64,000 bases of DNA from Devosia rhodophyticola (GTDB taxonomy: Bacteria; Pseudomonadota; Alphaproteobacteria; Rhizobiales; Devosiaceae), in NCBI RefSeq assembly GCF_028816475.1, contig NZ_CP118247.1, positions 2,844,001 through 2,908,000 of the forward strand. The letters are read 5' to 3'. Positions 37,315-46,098 of this stretch are shown piece by piece. Positions within the stretch are counted from its first letter, which is position 1. Every line of letters begins with the position of its first letter. The notes below the pieces were generated by a model, which saw nothing but the letters and a program-made list of their open reading frames with translations, was not told the DNA's origin and did no database searches. The position numbers and the translations under genes are program-made.

Positions 37315-37328
37315 CAACCGATTGGTTG
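37315..37328. promoter_or_regulatory. ArsR-type operator palindrome 2
   Basis: CAACC-gatt-GGTTG, again preceded by AATT, 44 bases before the divergent SRPBCC gene. The two palindromes, one near each divergent promoter, suggest coordinated repression of both transcripts. Confidence 0.6.
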
Positions 37329-37371
37329 AGTAATAACCTGCCATTCCCGGCAAGTCAAACAGGAGATCCAA

Positions 37372-37763
37372 ATGAGCATCCACCAAGACGTCAAAATTCC
37401 CGGCCGGCCTGATGCCGTCTATGGCATTTTGACCACTTCTGCCAAATTTTCCGAGATGACCGGCGGCAGCGGTGCTGAGATCGATGCCAAGGAAGGCGGG
37501 GCATTCTCAATGTTTGGCGGCGACATACGCGGCCGCAATGTCGAATTGGTTCCAGGCAAGCGCGTCGTGCAGGCATGGCGTTCAAACGCCTGGCCGGAAG
37601 GGGTCTATTCGATCATCAGCTTCGTGCTGCAACAGGACGGTCAGGGTACAAATCTGGCATTTTCTCAGTCGGGATATCCCGATGGGGCCAAGGAAATGCT
37701 GGAAGGGGGTGGGCGCAAATGTATTGGCAGCCGATGTCGGCGATGCTCTCCGCCAAGGCCTAA
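37372..37763 (+). pseudogene. SRPBCC family gene broken by a one-base deletion in a G run
   Basis: MSIHQDVKIPGRPDAVYGILTTSAKFSEMTGG... is an SRPBCC protein of about 130 residues. The frame is intact to GYPDGAKEMLEGG; after the G run at 37705-37709 (five G) the family's C-terminus, WAQMYWQPMSAML, continues in another frame to the TAA at 37761. Six G would restore the reading frame. As read, the frame instead runs to 37791 with a basic, unrelated tail. AGGAG precedes the ATG. It is the second SRPBCC gene under the same divergent operators. The restored gene ends overlapping the ycjF-like gene by four bases, tail to tail. Confidence 0.78.
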
Positions 37764-38779
37764 CCGGCCGGGTCGGCTTTTTCCGGATTGAGATTAGTGA
37801 GTTCGGGTAGAAAATCCCGGACTACCGGTTGGGACAGGGCATTGAAGGGCAAGGGGCGGACAACGCGGATGGCTGCGATGCCGACGCGGACGGTCATCAG
37901 ACCATTGACGACCCCCTCGCCAAGCCGAGCAGACAGTTTGGCCGCCAGACCTTGTCCTACCAATTGTTCAACGATGCCATCGGTCAGCACCAGGCCACCC
38001 GTAACGGCCAGATGGGCCAGTATGGCCCCCGTTAGCCGCCAAAAGCCAAAGAATCCGGGCTTGGCGCCATAGAGGGCAGCGATGGCACCTGCCAGACGAA
38101 TGCTCTCATAAATCACGAAGGCAATATCGACCAATGCGCGCGGTGATACCGCCGTTACAAGGGCAACGCGCCGCGCCGAGGCGGCGGTCAGTGCCCGGGC
38201 CTTACGGTCAAGTGGTGTCATCAGGCCGCGTTCGGCCAGATCAATCAGCTCGCTGCCGTCAAACAAATGTTTGGCGTGGTCATCGACACTCTTGTGGGCT
38301 GCGGCGAGATCGGCGCGGTGCGCGTAGATGCCTTCGAGACGGGATAGCACCTGGTGGGCCTGATGCTGATTGTTGTTTGCCAGCGCCAACACAGCGGTTC
38401 GTCGCAAGCCATCCAATACCCTGAGGCGGCGCAGGGCGAGAATTTCGCGCAGGATCAGGAAGAACACCGCCGTAACAAAAAGCGCCAGCGCGACCACGCC
38501 AGCCCAGCCCAGCCATTCATAGCGCGCGAAAAGGTCGCGGATCAGTCGATCTACCATCAGGCTCAAGCCCAATGACACCAAGATGGTGCCGGTCGTCCAG
38601 GCGAGGCGCCCCAGCCAACCCATTGATTTGATGGCGGGGGTTGTCGCACCGTCGTCCGGTGGCGGGTCGAAACTGGTTTGGTCGATGCTCACGTCATCGG
38701 GCAGGAAGGCGCGCGGCGCTCTGGTGGTTCGGCTCTGCGTGTCATCAGTCGCGGTTGGGCGGGCAACGGGACGTTTCAT
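37760..38779 (-). CDS. YcjF family membrane protein (TIGR01620 / DUF697)
   Basis: 339 residues. A polar N-terminus of about 55 residues is followed by two transmembrane segments (GRLAWTTGTILVSLGLSLMV and LGWAGVVALALFVTAVFFLIL), a helical cytoplasmic region, and the DUF697 part (SPRALVDIAFVIYESIRLAGAIAALYGAKPGFFGFWRL...). In E. coli YcjF is encoded beside YcjX in the phage-shock regulon. Here its start overlaps the stop of the YcjX gene by four bases; no pspA is seen. Confidence 0.88.
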   Translation of the reverse strand: MKRPVARPTATDDTQSRTTRAPRAFLPDDVSIDQTSFDPPPDDGATTPAIKSMGWLGRLAWTTGTILVSLGLSLMVDRLIRDLFARYEWLGWAGVVALALFVTAVFFLILREILALRRLRVLDGLRRTAVLALANNNQHQAHQVLSRLEGIYAHRADLAAAHKSVDDHAKHLFDGSELIDLAERGLMTPLDRKARALTAASARRVALVTAVSPRALVDIAFVIYESIRLAGAIAALYGAKPGFFGFWRLTGAILAHLAVTGGLVLTDGIVEQLVGQGLAAKLSARLGEGVVNGLMTVRVGIAAIRVVRPLPFNALSQPVVRDFLPELTNLNPEKADPAG

Positions 38780-40227
38780 GCCAATTTGTCCCCGATGAGA
38801 AAATCCAGGGCTCGGTCAAAGCGGATATGAGGCAACACCATATCGCCACCCGCATTGCGGTCGAGTTTTTGCGGCGGCACGAAGCGCAGGAAATTCAATG
38901 AAACAGGAGTGCTATCTTCAAACAATGAGTCCGGGTGCTCGGGTAAGTCGCCGGGAAACAAGGCAATTTCGGTGTTGCCGTCATAGCTGGTGCCGTCGAG
39001 GACCTCGCCCGGCATCGGTGTGCCGACTATTGTGGGCAGAACCTCGCCGGCCTCGAGGAGGCTGCCTTCGCGGGTGGCGCGGATACCTGCCAGAGCAAGG
39101 GAGCGGGTTTCGGCCCCGGCAAAGCGGGCGCGGCGACTGGCATTGGCGACAAGGCGGTTGAGGATGGCTTCAAGTCGGTCGTGACTAGTATGGTGCACAT
39201 GATCGGCCTTGGTGGCTGCAAAAAGGATGCGGTCGATGCGGCGCGATACCAGCCGGGTCAGCGAATTGCTGTCGCCTTGCCGGAAGCAGGACAGGACGGC
39301 GGTCAACGCCGTTTCGAGGTCGGCAACTGCGGCGGGTCCTGAATTGAGCGCGCGCAAGGTGTCAACCAGGACGACCTGACGGTCCAGACGGGCGAAATGA
39401 TCCTTGAAGAAGGGGCGCACGACCTGGGCCTTGTAGGCCTCATACCGGCCCTCGAGCATGGCATATAGGCTCGTCGAACGAACCGGCTGGGTGGCAGGGG
39501 GAAGCGGGGCAAAGGTCAAGGCCGGCGATCCCTCGAGATCGCCGGGCAGCAAGAAACGGCCCGGCGGTAGCGTTGACATGGCATTGTCTTCCCGGCTCTG
39601 TCGCAAATAGCGGGTGAAACTTGCGGCCAGCTTTTCGGCATCAGTGTCAGTGCCCGGCTTCTGCGGATCAATTGAAGCCAGTATTTCCAGAAAGGGTGTG
39701 GCTTCGCGGCTGGACGCAGTGCGGTTGGCACGCTCCAGCGCCTCGCGGCTCCATTCGGCAAAACTCAGGCTCAATAACGGCAGATCGAGCAGCCACTCGC
39801 CCGGGTAATCGACGATATCAAGATTGAGCGTTGCCGGACCGCGCCATCCGGCGAGCCAGTTAGCCGACTGATATTTGAGCACGAGCCGCAACTGGGAAAT
39901 GCGGCGTGTACTCTCGGGCCAGGTTGGGGTTTGGCCCGTCAACGCCGCCAGATGCTGCTCATAGGCAAAGCGGGGAATGGTAGCGTCGGGATATTCGGCC
40001 AGTTGGGCACCGATAAACCGTCCGTCGGCCATGGGCGAAAAGCCAGGCAGGCGGCCGCCGGTCAGCAGATTATGGATCAGGGCAGTGATAAAAATGGTTT
40101 TGCCGGCGCGGCTGAGCCCGGTAACGCCAAGACGCAGGGTCGGCGTGAAAGTGCCGGTGGCGGCATCGGCCAGATTGGCCAAGGCAATGCCAAGCTCGTC
40201 AACGATGGTGGTTGGCGCTTGTGCCAA
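38776..40227 (-). CDS. YcjX family P-loop GTP/ATP-binding protein (DUF463)
   Basis: 483 residues. The Walker A motif RLGVTGLSRAGKTIFITALIHNLL lies near residue 33, with NLDIVDYPGEWLLDLPLL as the Walker B/switch region. The family is a Ras-like NTPase of membrane-stress function. Together with the downstream DUF697 protein it forms the conserved ycjX-ycjF pair. The function of the pair is largely unknown. Confidence 0.92.
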   Translation of the reverse strand: MAQAPTTIVDELGIALANLADAATGTFTPTLRLGVTGLSRAGKTIFITALIHNLLTGGRLPGFSPMADGRFIGAQLAEYPDATIPRFAYEQHLAALTGQTPTWPESTRRISQLRLVLKYQSANWLAGWRGPATLNLDIVDYPGEWLLDLPLLSLSFAEWSREALERANRTASSREATPFLEILASIDPQKPGTDTDAEKLAASFTRYLRQSREDNAMSTLPPGRFLLPGDLEGSPALTFAPLPPATQPVRSTSLYAMLEGRYEAYKAQVVRPFFKDHFARLDRQVVLVDTLRALNSGPAAVADLETALTAVLSCFRQGDSNSLTRLVSRRIDRILFAATKADHVHHTSHDRLEAILNRLVANASRRARFAGAETRSLALAGIRATREGSLLEAGEVLPTIVGTPMPGEVLDGTSYDGNTEIALFPGDLPEHPDSLFEDSTPVSLNFLRFVPPQKLDRNAGGDMVLPHIRFDRALDFLIGDKLA

Positions 40228-40349
40228 GCTTTAAACCCTCTGTGCCTCTTTCAAACGTAGGGGACCGGCGCACTAATGCAAGGGGCGTGCGTCTGACAGA
40301 TTGATTCTGATGGTGGCGGCAAGCCCCTCGCAAGACTACAGGATTTTGG

Positions 40350-41261
40350 CTATCGCCCGATTTCGTCAAGCTCAAACGGGGTAGTCTGGTAGATTTCGTT
40401 GATCCAGTTCTGGAACAGCAGATGGGCGTGACTGCGCCAGCGGTTTTCCGGCTCGATGTTGGTGTCGCCGTCGGGGAACAGGTTTTCGGGCGGCGGTGTT
40501 TCAAGTCCGGCCTTGATATCGCGCTGATATTCGTCGGCGAGCGAACGATTGTCATACTCAAGATGATTAAGCATATGCACCGCCCGGTGCTTTGGATCGT
40601 CGAGCATGCAAATGCCAATGTCCTCATTGTCGATGAGGACTTCGAGATCAGGGCCGAGACTTTTGCGATCAATGTCATTGAAGCGCGACACTGGAATCAT
40701 CGGGCTATCGGAGAAGCCGCGCAGGAAGGGCGAGGGACCGCCGACGAGATGATGGCGAAAAACGCCAAAGGCCTTTTTGGGCATGCGATAGCGATTAACG
40801 CCATGAAAATGGTGCAAGGCCGCCTGAGCGCCCCAGCAGATGAACATGGTGTGGTTCACATGGGTCTGGGTCCAGTTCATGATATCGATCATTTCGGACC
40901 AGTATTTGACCTGATCGAACGGGATGTGTGCGATCGGGGCGCCGGTCACAATAAATCCATCGAACTTGCGCGACCGCACCTCTTCCCATGTCTGGTAGAA
41001 GCTCTTCAAATAGTCTTCGGACGTGTTTTTGGACTGGTGGTCGGAGACGCGCACCAAAGACAATTCGATCTGCAGGGGCGTGGAGGCAATCAGGCGCGCG
41101 AATTGAGTTTCGGTGCGCTCCTTGTTGGGCATCAGGTTTAGCAGGCCAATCTGGAGCGGGCGGATGTCCTGACGCGCGGCGCGCGAGGAATCCATGACAT
41201 TGACGCCCTCTTTTTCAAGCGTCTTGCGGGCAGGTAGATCGTCGGGAATGCGTATGGGCAT
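40350..41261 (-). CDS. metA: Homoserine O-acyltransferase (MetA)
   Basis: 303 residues of the MetA type: MPIRIPDDLPARKTLEKEGVNVMD, IGLLNLMPNKERTETQFARLI, catalytic C142 in MFICWGAQAAL, and the H233/E235 pair in LNHLEYD. It activates homoserine for methionine synthesis. At position 111 it has alanine (TGAPIA) where succinyl-transferring E. coli MetA has glycine and acetyl-transferring members have glutamate, so the acyl donor cannot be assigned. It lies 53 bases downstream of the ATPase gene and is probably cotranscribed; no SAM riboswitch is recognisable. Confidence 0.94.
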   Translation of the reverse strand: MPIRIPDDLPARKTLEKEGVNVMDSSRAARQDIRPLQIGLLNLMPNKERTETQFARLIASTPLQIELSLVRVSDHQSKNTSEDYLKSFYQTWEEVRSRKFDGFIVTGAPIAHIPFDQVKYWSEMIDIMNWTQTHVNHTMFICWGAQAALHHFHGVNRYRMPKKAFGVFRHHLVGGPSPFLRGFSDSPMIPVSRFNDIDRKSLGPDLEVLIDNEDIGICMLDDPKHRAVHMLNHLEYDNRSLADEYQRDIKAGLETPPPENLFPDGDTNIEPENRWRSHAHLLFQNWINEIYQTTPFELDEIGR

Positions 41262-41314
41262 GATGATATCCCTAAGGGCAAATGGTAGCGATGCAGCGCA
41301 GGCTGGCCTTGCGG

Positions 41315-42181
41315 CTATCGCATTCGGGCCGCTATTGCACTCGCCATCAGGTCCTTGAACTCCCTGCCATTGCGGACCATTGCAAGGTCCGAGGCTTCCA
41401 CGGCGTATCCGAACTTGTCGGCCAGCGCCTGATAGCGCGGCAGACGATCATGCAACAATGCTTCAAAACCCCAGGCGGCAAAACCGGCAGGGTCAACTGC
41501 ATAATCGTCAGTGATACTATTCAGATGTTTGTATTCGGTCCATTTGCGCACCAGAAATTCAGGCGTGTAGTACATGGGCTTGGGGTTCTGCCTGAACCGT
41601 TCGATCAGTTGGGTGGCGTCCTTTTCGGTGCCACGAATGTAGAGCAGTGCGGTTGAATTGGCCAAGGTCTGGATCACCGGGTCGTCCGGGTCATTGGGAT
41701 CGACCACCTCGATCAGCGATCCGCCGGTGTCGGCGATGAATTCATCATAGCCATATAGGGTTTTGGCGCGCTCGATGAAGCGCGGCACGTCTTGTAGCGC
41801 AAAAATCTCGGCTATGCGGTGCTGTTCCTGACGCCGCTGATATTCAGCCAAAGGTAGGCCGCCCTCGGCCGGATTGCCGGGCGTGCCCAGATAGGTCGAC
41901 AGGGGGTCGAGATTGGCGAATGTGATGTTTGAAGAAATATAGATCGAATCCGAGCGCAGTAATTGCGCCAGAAACGGCACCTTCATGGCCTCGGCCTTGA
42001 AATTGTCGACGATGAACTCGCCCATATGCCGGGTGCCGATGCGATAATCGACCGAATAATGGAACCAGCGGCTGGTGCGCAGCATGGCACTCAGGCGAGT
42101 TTTGCCAACGCCTGCCATGCCGAAAACGGTGACCGCGCGAGACCGCGCATTGAGAAATTCATCGGCATTTTTGAACAGCAT
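41315..42181 (-). CDS. Uncharacterised P-loop ATPase conserved near metA
   Basis: 288 residues beginning MLFKNADEFLNARSRAVTVFGMAGVGKTRLSAMLR, with a clear Walker A (GMAGVGKT). Further segments are FHYSVDYRIGTRHMGEFIVDNFKAEAMKVPFLAQLLRSDSIYISSNITFANLDPLSTYLG and EFIADTGGSLIEVVDPNDPDDPVIQTLANSTALLYIRGTE, which carries a Walker B-like acidic region. The size and layout resemble nucleoside-monophosphate-kinase-type P-loop proteins, but I know no function. It is the first gene of the probable metA transcript and is divergent from flgE. Confidence 0.7.
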   Translation of the reverse strand: MLFKNADEFLNARSRAVTVFGMAGVGKTRLSAMLRTSRWFHYSVDYRIGTRHMGEFIVDNFKAEAMKVPFLAQLLRSDSIYISSNITFANLDPLSTYLGTPGNPAEGGLPLAEYQRRQEQHRIAEIFALQDVPRFIERAKTLYGYDEFIADTGGSLIEVVDPNDPDDPVIQTLANSTALLYIRGTEKDATQLIERFRQNPKPMYYTPEFLVRKWTEYKHLNSITDDYAVDPAGFAAWGFEALLHDRLPRYQALADKFGYAVEASDLAMVRNGREFKDLMASAIAARMR

Positions 42182-42251
42182 AGCGTCTCACACCCAGCCC
42201 CACGGCACGTGCTGTTGCGTTTAGAACAGTTGGCGCACCCACACAAGCGGG

Positions 42252-42266
42252 CGGCAAAATCTGCCG
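42252..42266. promoter_or_regulatory. ftr-like (FlbD) site upstream of flgE
   Basis: CGGCA-AAATC-TGCCG, identical in all 15 bases to the site at 61043. The centre lies about 94 bp upstream of the sigma-54 -24 element. It resembles Caulobacter ftr enhancers bound by FlbD. Confidence 0.7.
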
Positions 42267-42350
42267 GTGGGACGGACTCTCTTGCCGGGTATTGGGCACC
42301 GCTAGTCCTCATTTGTAGATTTTCTTCAATGGATTCAAGGCGTGGAGCAG

Positions 42351-42367
42351 TTGGCACTGTGCTTGCA
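42351..42367 (+). promoter_or_regulatory. Sigma-54 promoter of the flgEKL operon
   Basis: TTGGCAC-TGTGC-TTGCA, a near-perfect -24/-12 element (GG at 42353, GC at 42365, exact 12-bp register), 55 bases before the flgE start. Confidence 0.85.
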
Positions 42368-42421
42368 TCGTTCGGCACAAGAGTGCGTCGCGGGGGCGCG
42401 ATAAGGCATATGGAGTTTTAA

Positions 42422-44176
42422 ATGGGTATCTATGGGGCTCTTTCCAGCGCGGTGACCGGTCTTCGGGCGCAGTCACACGCATTGGAGAATATTTCTGGCA
42501 ATATCGCCAATTCGCAAACCACCGCCTACAAGCGGCTTGAAACCGACTTTGTCGATCTTATCCCCGATGCGCCCTTGGCGCAGCAGGTTCCCGGCGCTGT
42601 ATTGGCGAAATCGCGCAGCACCAACGATGTTCAGGGTGACATTCAGACGGTTTCCACCGAGACATTTATTGCGTTGAACAATAACGGCTTTTTCGTGGTC
42701 GAGCCTTCCGTGGGCCAGTCGGATGGCAATCCGGTATTTGCCGGAACCAACTTTTATACCCGGCGCGGTGATTTTCAGATCGACAAGGATGGTCTGCTGG
42801 TCAACGGGGCCGGCTATTATCTCAAGGGGCTGCCGATCGACACCAAGACTGGTAACGTTTCGGGTTCGGTTCCAGAGGTCATCAAACTCTCTAACGCCTT
42901 CCTGCCGGCCCAGCAGACCGAGCGGATCAACTATCAGGCCAACCTGCCGCAACTGCCAAAGAACGCTGCCTATAATCCGGCGATCCCAAATAGCGAGCTG
43001 ATGAAGACGAGCAGTTTCTCGGGCGCTCCGGCAACGGCAAGCGGGGCTGCCGCAACTACGGCTACGACTGCCGCCAGTCTAATGGCCGCAGGTACCTCCA
43101 TCACGCTTGATGCGGGCGGTACGCCGGTCGTCTTCGATTTTTATGATAGTGCGGGCGGCCCCTATACGGGGACCAACCAAGGGATCGACATCGGGGCCGG
43201 CAAAAAGATCAATGTTGCCCTGAGCGAGATGCAATCAGCGTTCAGGGCGAATGCCGGACCGGATGCATCTACGGCAACGTTCGGGCTGAGCGGTGGCCAG
43301 GTCGCGGTTACCCTTGGGGACAACAAGACGGCAACGCTGACGGTTTCGGCCGATACCACTGGTCTGGCGCTTCCTGCCGCTTCGACGCCTGTTGCGCCGC
43401 TTCCCGCCTCAACCCGCGTCAGCTCTGTGACGGCGGACCAGGCCTCGAAATTCGAAGACAGTTCGGTTGCCGGTGGCGCCATTACGATTTACGCCGCCAA
43501 TGGCTCGCCAGCCAATGTGCAAATGCGCTGGGCAAAGGTAGACAGTACCGCTGCTGGTGGGGCGGAAACCTGGAACCTCTATTACATGAGCAATAGCGGC
43601 GCCGCGGGCAGCCAGGCGATGTGGACCAATGTTGGCAAGGATTACACCTTTGGCGCCGACGGTTCGCTTCTGCCGCCGGGCATCGACTCGGTGACGCTGA
43701 ATAATCTCACGGTCAACGGTGTCAATGTGGGTAATGTTGAATTGCACCATGATACCAATGGCATATCTCAGTTTGCCGACGTCAACGGCACTGCTACCGT
43801 TTCGACGCTCAATCAGAATGGCTACGCGGCGGGTGAGTTTGTTTCGGTGGCCATTGACGACAGCGGACGGGTCGTTGCGACCTATTCCAACAACCAGCGC
43901 GTTGACATGGCGCAGGTGGTAACGGCCCAGTTCAATGGCATCAATTCGCTCAAGCGCATGGATGGCGGGGTGTTTGCCACGACATCTGAATCTGGTGAAG
44001 CCATCCTTGATTTGAGCGGTAGCGGCATTATCGGCAGTTCGCTCGAGGCGTCCAATACAGATATCTCGGATGAGTTTACCAAACTCATCGTTACACAGCA
44101 GGCTTACTCGGCGGGCACCAAGATCGTGACCACCGCCAATGACATGCTGCAGGCTGCCCTGAACATGATCCGGTAG
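42422..44176 (+). CDS. flgE: Flagellar hook protein FlgE
   Basis: 584 residues. The N-terminal rod/hook motif GIYGALSSAVTGLRAQSHALENISGNIANSQTTAYKR and the C-terminal ISDEFTKLIVTQQAYSAGTKIVTTANDMLQAALNMIR bracket a long central region, including FLGxx-like strands (FYTRRGDFQIDKDGLLVNGAGYYLKG). A Thr/Ala-rich stretch (about residues 200-330) forms the surface domain. It polymerises into the hook outside the cell. First gene of flgE-flgK-flgL, driven by the sigma-54 promoter described. Confidence 0.95.
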   Translation: MGIYGALSSAVTGLRAQSHALENISGNIANSQTTAYKRLETDFVDLIPDAPLAQQVPGAVLAKSRSTNDVQGDIQTVSTETFIALNNNGFFVVEPSVGQSDGNPVFAGTNFYTRRGDFQIDKDGLLVNGAGYYLKGLPIDTKTGNVSGSVPEVIKLSNAFLPAQQTERINYQANLPQLPKNAAYNPAIPNSELMKTSSFSGAPATASGAAATTATTAASLMAAGTSITLDAGGTPVVFDFYDSAGGPYTGTNQGIDIGAGKKINVALSEMQSAFRANAGPDASTATFGLSGGQVAVTLGDNKTATLTVSADTTGLALPAASTPVAPLPASTRVSSVTADQASKFEDSSVAGGAITIYAANGSPANVQMRWAKVDSTAAGGAETWNLYYMSNSGAAGSQAMWTNVGKDYTFGADGSLLPPGIDSVTLNNLTVNGVNVGNVELHHDTNGISQFADVNGTATVSTLNQNGYAAGEFVSVAIDDSGRVVATYSNNQRVDMAQVVTAQFNGINSLKRMDGGVFATTSESGEAILDLSGSGIIGSSLEASNTDISDEFTKLIVTQQAYSAGTKIVTTANDMLQAALNMIR

Positions 44177-44235
44177 CAAGAAAGTTTGGCAGCTCGGCGG
44201 TTGCGCCGGGCCTGCCAGTTTGAGGAGTTGGAGTA

Positions 44236-46098
44236 ATGGGTTTAACAACTTCGCTGGGCCATGCGCTTTCTGGATTGAATGTCACCCAGAGCTCGATCAG
44301 CCTGCTCAGCAAGAATGTCGCTAATGCGGGCACGCCCGGATATCATCGGCAGTCGCTCAATGTCGTTGATTACGATACGGGCGGGGCAAGCTATGTGCGC
44401 GACGCCGGTACCGTCAGGGCGTTCAACAGCAGCCTGCAGACCTATTACACGAGGCAGGTCTCGGACACCTCGACCTCGGGCGTGCAAGCGGGATATCTCG
44501 ACCAACTACAAACCTATCTCGGCAAACCCGGCTCGGCCGGGTCGCTCGATACGATTTTTGGCGACCTGCAGAATGCAATGCAGTCGCTCGCGACCAGCCC
44601 TGACGACTTTACCGCCCGCGCCCAGATGCTGGACAAGGCACAGAACATGGTGGCGACACTCAACCAGCTCTCGGGCGCTGTTCAGGACATGCGGCAGCAG
44701 ACCGAAGGGCAGATGGCCACAGACGTGGGCCAGCTCAACAGCATGTTGAAGTCGCTTGCCGAGGTAAATTCTCGCGTGTTGAACGCGGGCACGGCAGAAG
44801 ATGCACGCGCCTCGCTGTTGGATCAGCGTGATCGGCTGGTGTCGTCCATTGCCGAAATGGTGGACGTGCAAGTCGATTACCGCAGTGATGGATCGGTCGC
44901 GTTGATGACCCGCTCCGGAGTGGGGTTGCTCGACGGGGGCGTTTCAACCTTCAATTTCGAGAGCGCTGGTAATCTGGCCGCGACCTCGCAGTATGATCGC
45001 GATGCTTCGCAATCCAAAGTTGGCGCGCTGACCCTGACGACGCCGTCGGGTTTGACCATCAATCTAGTTGGTACTGGTGTAATTCAGGGCGGCGAACTGG
45101 GTGGGTTGCTGACTTTGCGCGATCAGACGCTGGTCACGGCGCAAGATCAACTTGACGAAATCGCTTCGGGTCTGGCGCTGGCTTTTTCGACAGTTCAAAC
45201 ACCTGGGACAGCAGCAGCTGCTGGTGCGGCGACCGGGTTCGATCTTGATCTTACAGGCCTTCAGAAGGGCAACGATCTGGTCTTTTCCTATCATCAGGGC
45301 AGCACCGACATTCCGGTCCGACTGGTGAATTCGACCCAGCCAACGGACTATCTCGACGCGAGCGGACAGCGCGTTATCGGGGTCGATCTGAGTAATCCTG
45401 CCAATGCGGCAGCGCTTTTGAACAGCAAACTGCCGGGGCTGGCGATCAGCAGTAGTGGCCCGAACAATTTGCGCATCATGGATGACGGCGCGGCCAATAC
45501 CACCGACGTCAATTATGCCGTTGTGCGACGGACATCATCGGGATTGCAGGGCGACGGCTCGGCTATCTCGCTTTTTGTCGATCAGGGCAATACGGCCTTT
45601 ACAAACAATCTTGATGGCAACTCGCCGCAAAAACTTGGCTTTGCGTCAAGGATTGCCATTAATCCAGCTGTGCTGCTCGACAATACCCTGTTGGTGAAAT
45701 CAACCACCGGCACCGCCTCGGGCGACGATACGCGGCCCAAGTTCCTGCTGAACCAACTCAACAATATGCAGTTTGTTTCGGGCGGCGATCCCAAACTGAA
45801 TGCTGGCAAATTTCAACTTACCGGCAATTTGTCGCAGATTGTTGGGCAAGTCATTAATTACCAGGGCAGCACAATCTCAACGGCGATTGCCCAGCGGGAC
45901 AATCGTCAGTTGGCGCTCGATACCGTAGTTCAGCAAATGGACAGCGAGTATGGGGTCAATCTGGACGAGGAAATGGCCCGGCTGACACAATTGCAGAACG
46001 CATACGCTGCCAATGCCCGCATCGTTTCGGTGGTGCAGGAATTGCTCGATTCTTCTGCTTCAGTCGGTCTAGGGGGTGAACTAAATGATCGTCAATAA
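44236..46098 (+). CDS. flgK: Hook-associated protein 1
   Basis: 620 residues. GLTTSLGHALSGLNVTQSSISLLSKNVANAGTPGYHRQ at the N-terminus and LDEEMARLTQLQNAYAANARIVSVVQELLDSS at the C-terminus are the FlgK D0/D1 signatures. It forms the hook-filament junction. GAGG/TGGAG lies just before ATG 44236, 59 bases after flgE. Its last 14 bases overlap flgL. Confidence 0.94.
   Translation: MGLTTSLGHALSGLNVTQSSISLLSKNVANAGTPGYHRQSLNVVDYDTGGASYVRDAGTVRAFNSSLQTYYTRQVSDTSTSGVQAGYLDQLQTYLGKPGSAGSLDTIFGDLQNAMQSLATSPDDFTARAQMLDKAQNMVATLNQLSGAVQDMRQQTEGQMATDVGQLNSMLKSLAEVNSRVLNAGTAEDARASLLDQRDRLVSSIAEMVDVQVDYRSDGSVALMTRSGVGLLDGGVSTFNFESAGNLAATSQYDRDASQSKVGALTLTTPSGLTINLVGTGVIQGGELGGLLTLRDQTLVTAQDQLDEIASGLALAFSTVQTPGTAAAAGAATGFDLDLTGLQKGNDLVFSYHQGSTDIPVRLVNSTQPTDYLDASGQRVIGVDLSNPANAAALLNSKLPGLAISSSGPNNLRIMDDGAANTTDVNYAVVRRTSSGLQGDGSAISLFVDQGNTAFTNNLDGNSPQKLGFASRIAINPAVLLDNTLLVKSTTGTASGDDTRPKFLLNQLNNMQFVSGGDPKLNAGKFQLTGNLSQIVGQVINYQGSTISTAIAQRDNRQLALDTVVQQMDSEYGVNLDEEMARLTQLQNAYAANARIVSVVQELLDSSASVGLGGELNDRQ

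Noticed and set aside
41262..41314. SAM riboswitch upstream of metA
   Set aside because: Alphaproteobacterial metA often carries a SAM-II element, but only 53 bases separate it from the upstream gene and I cannot fit the conserved core there.
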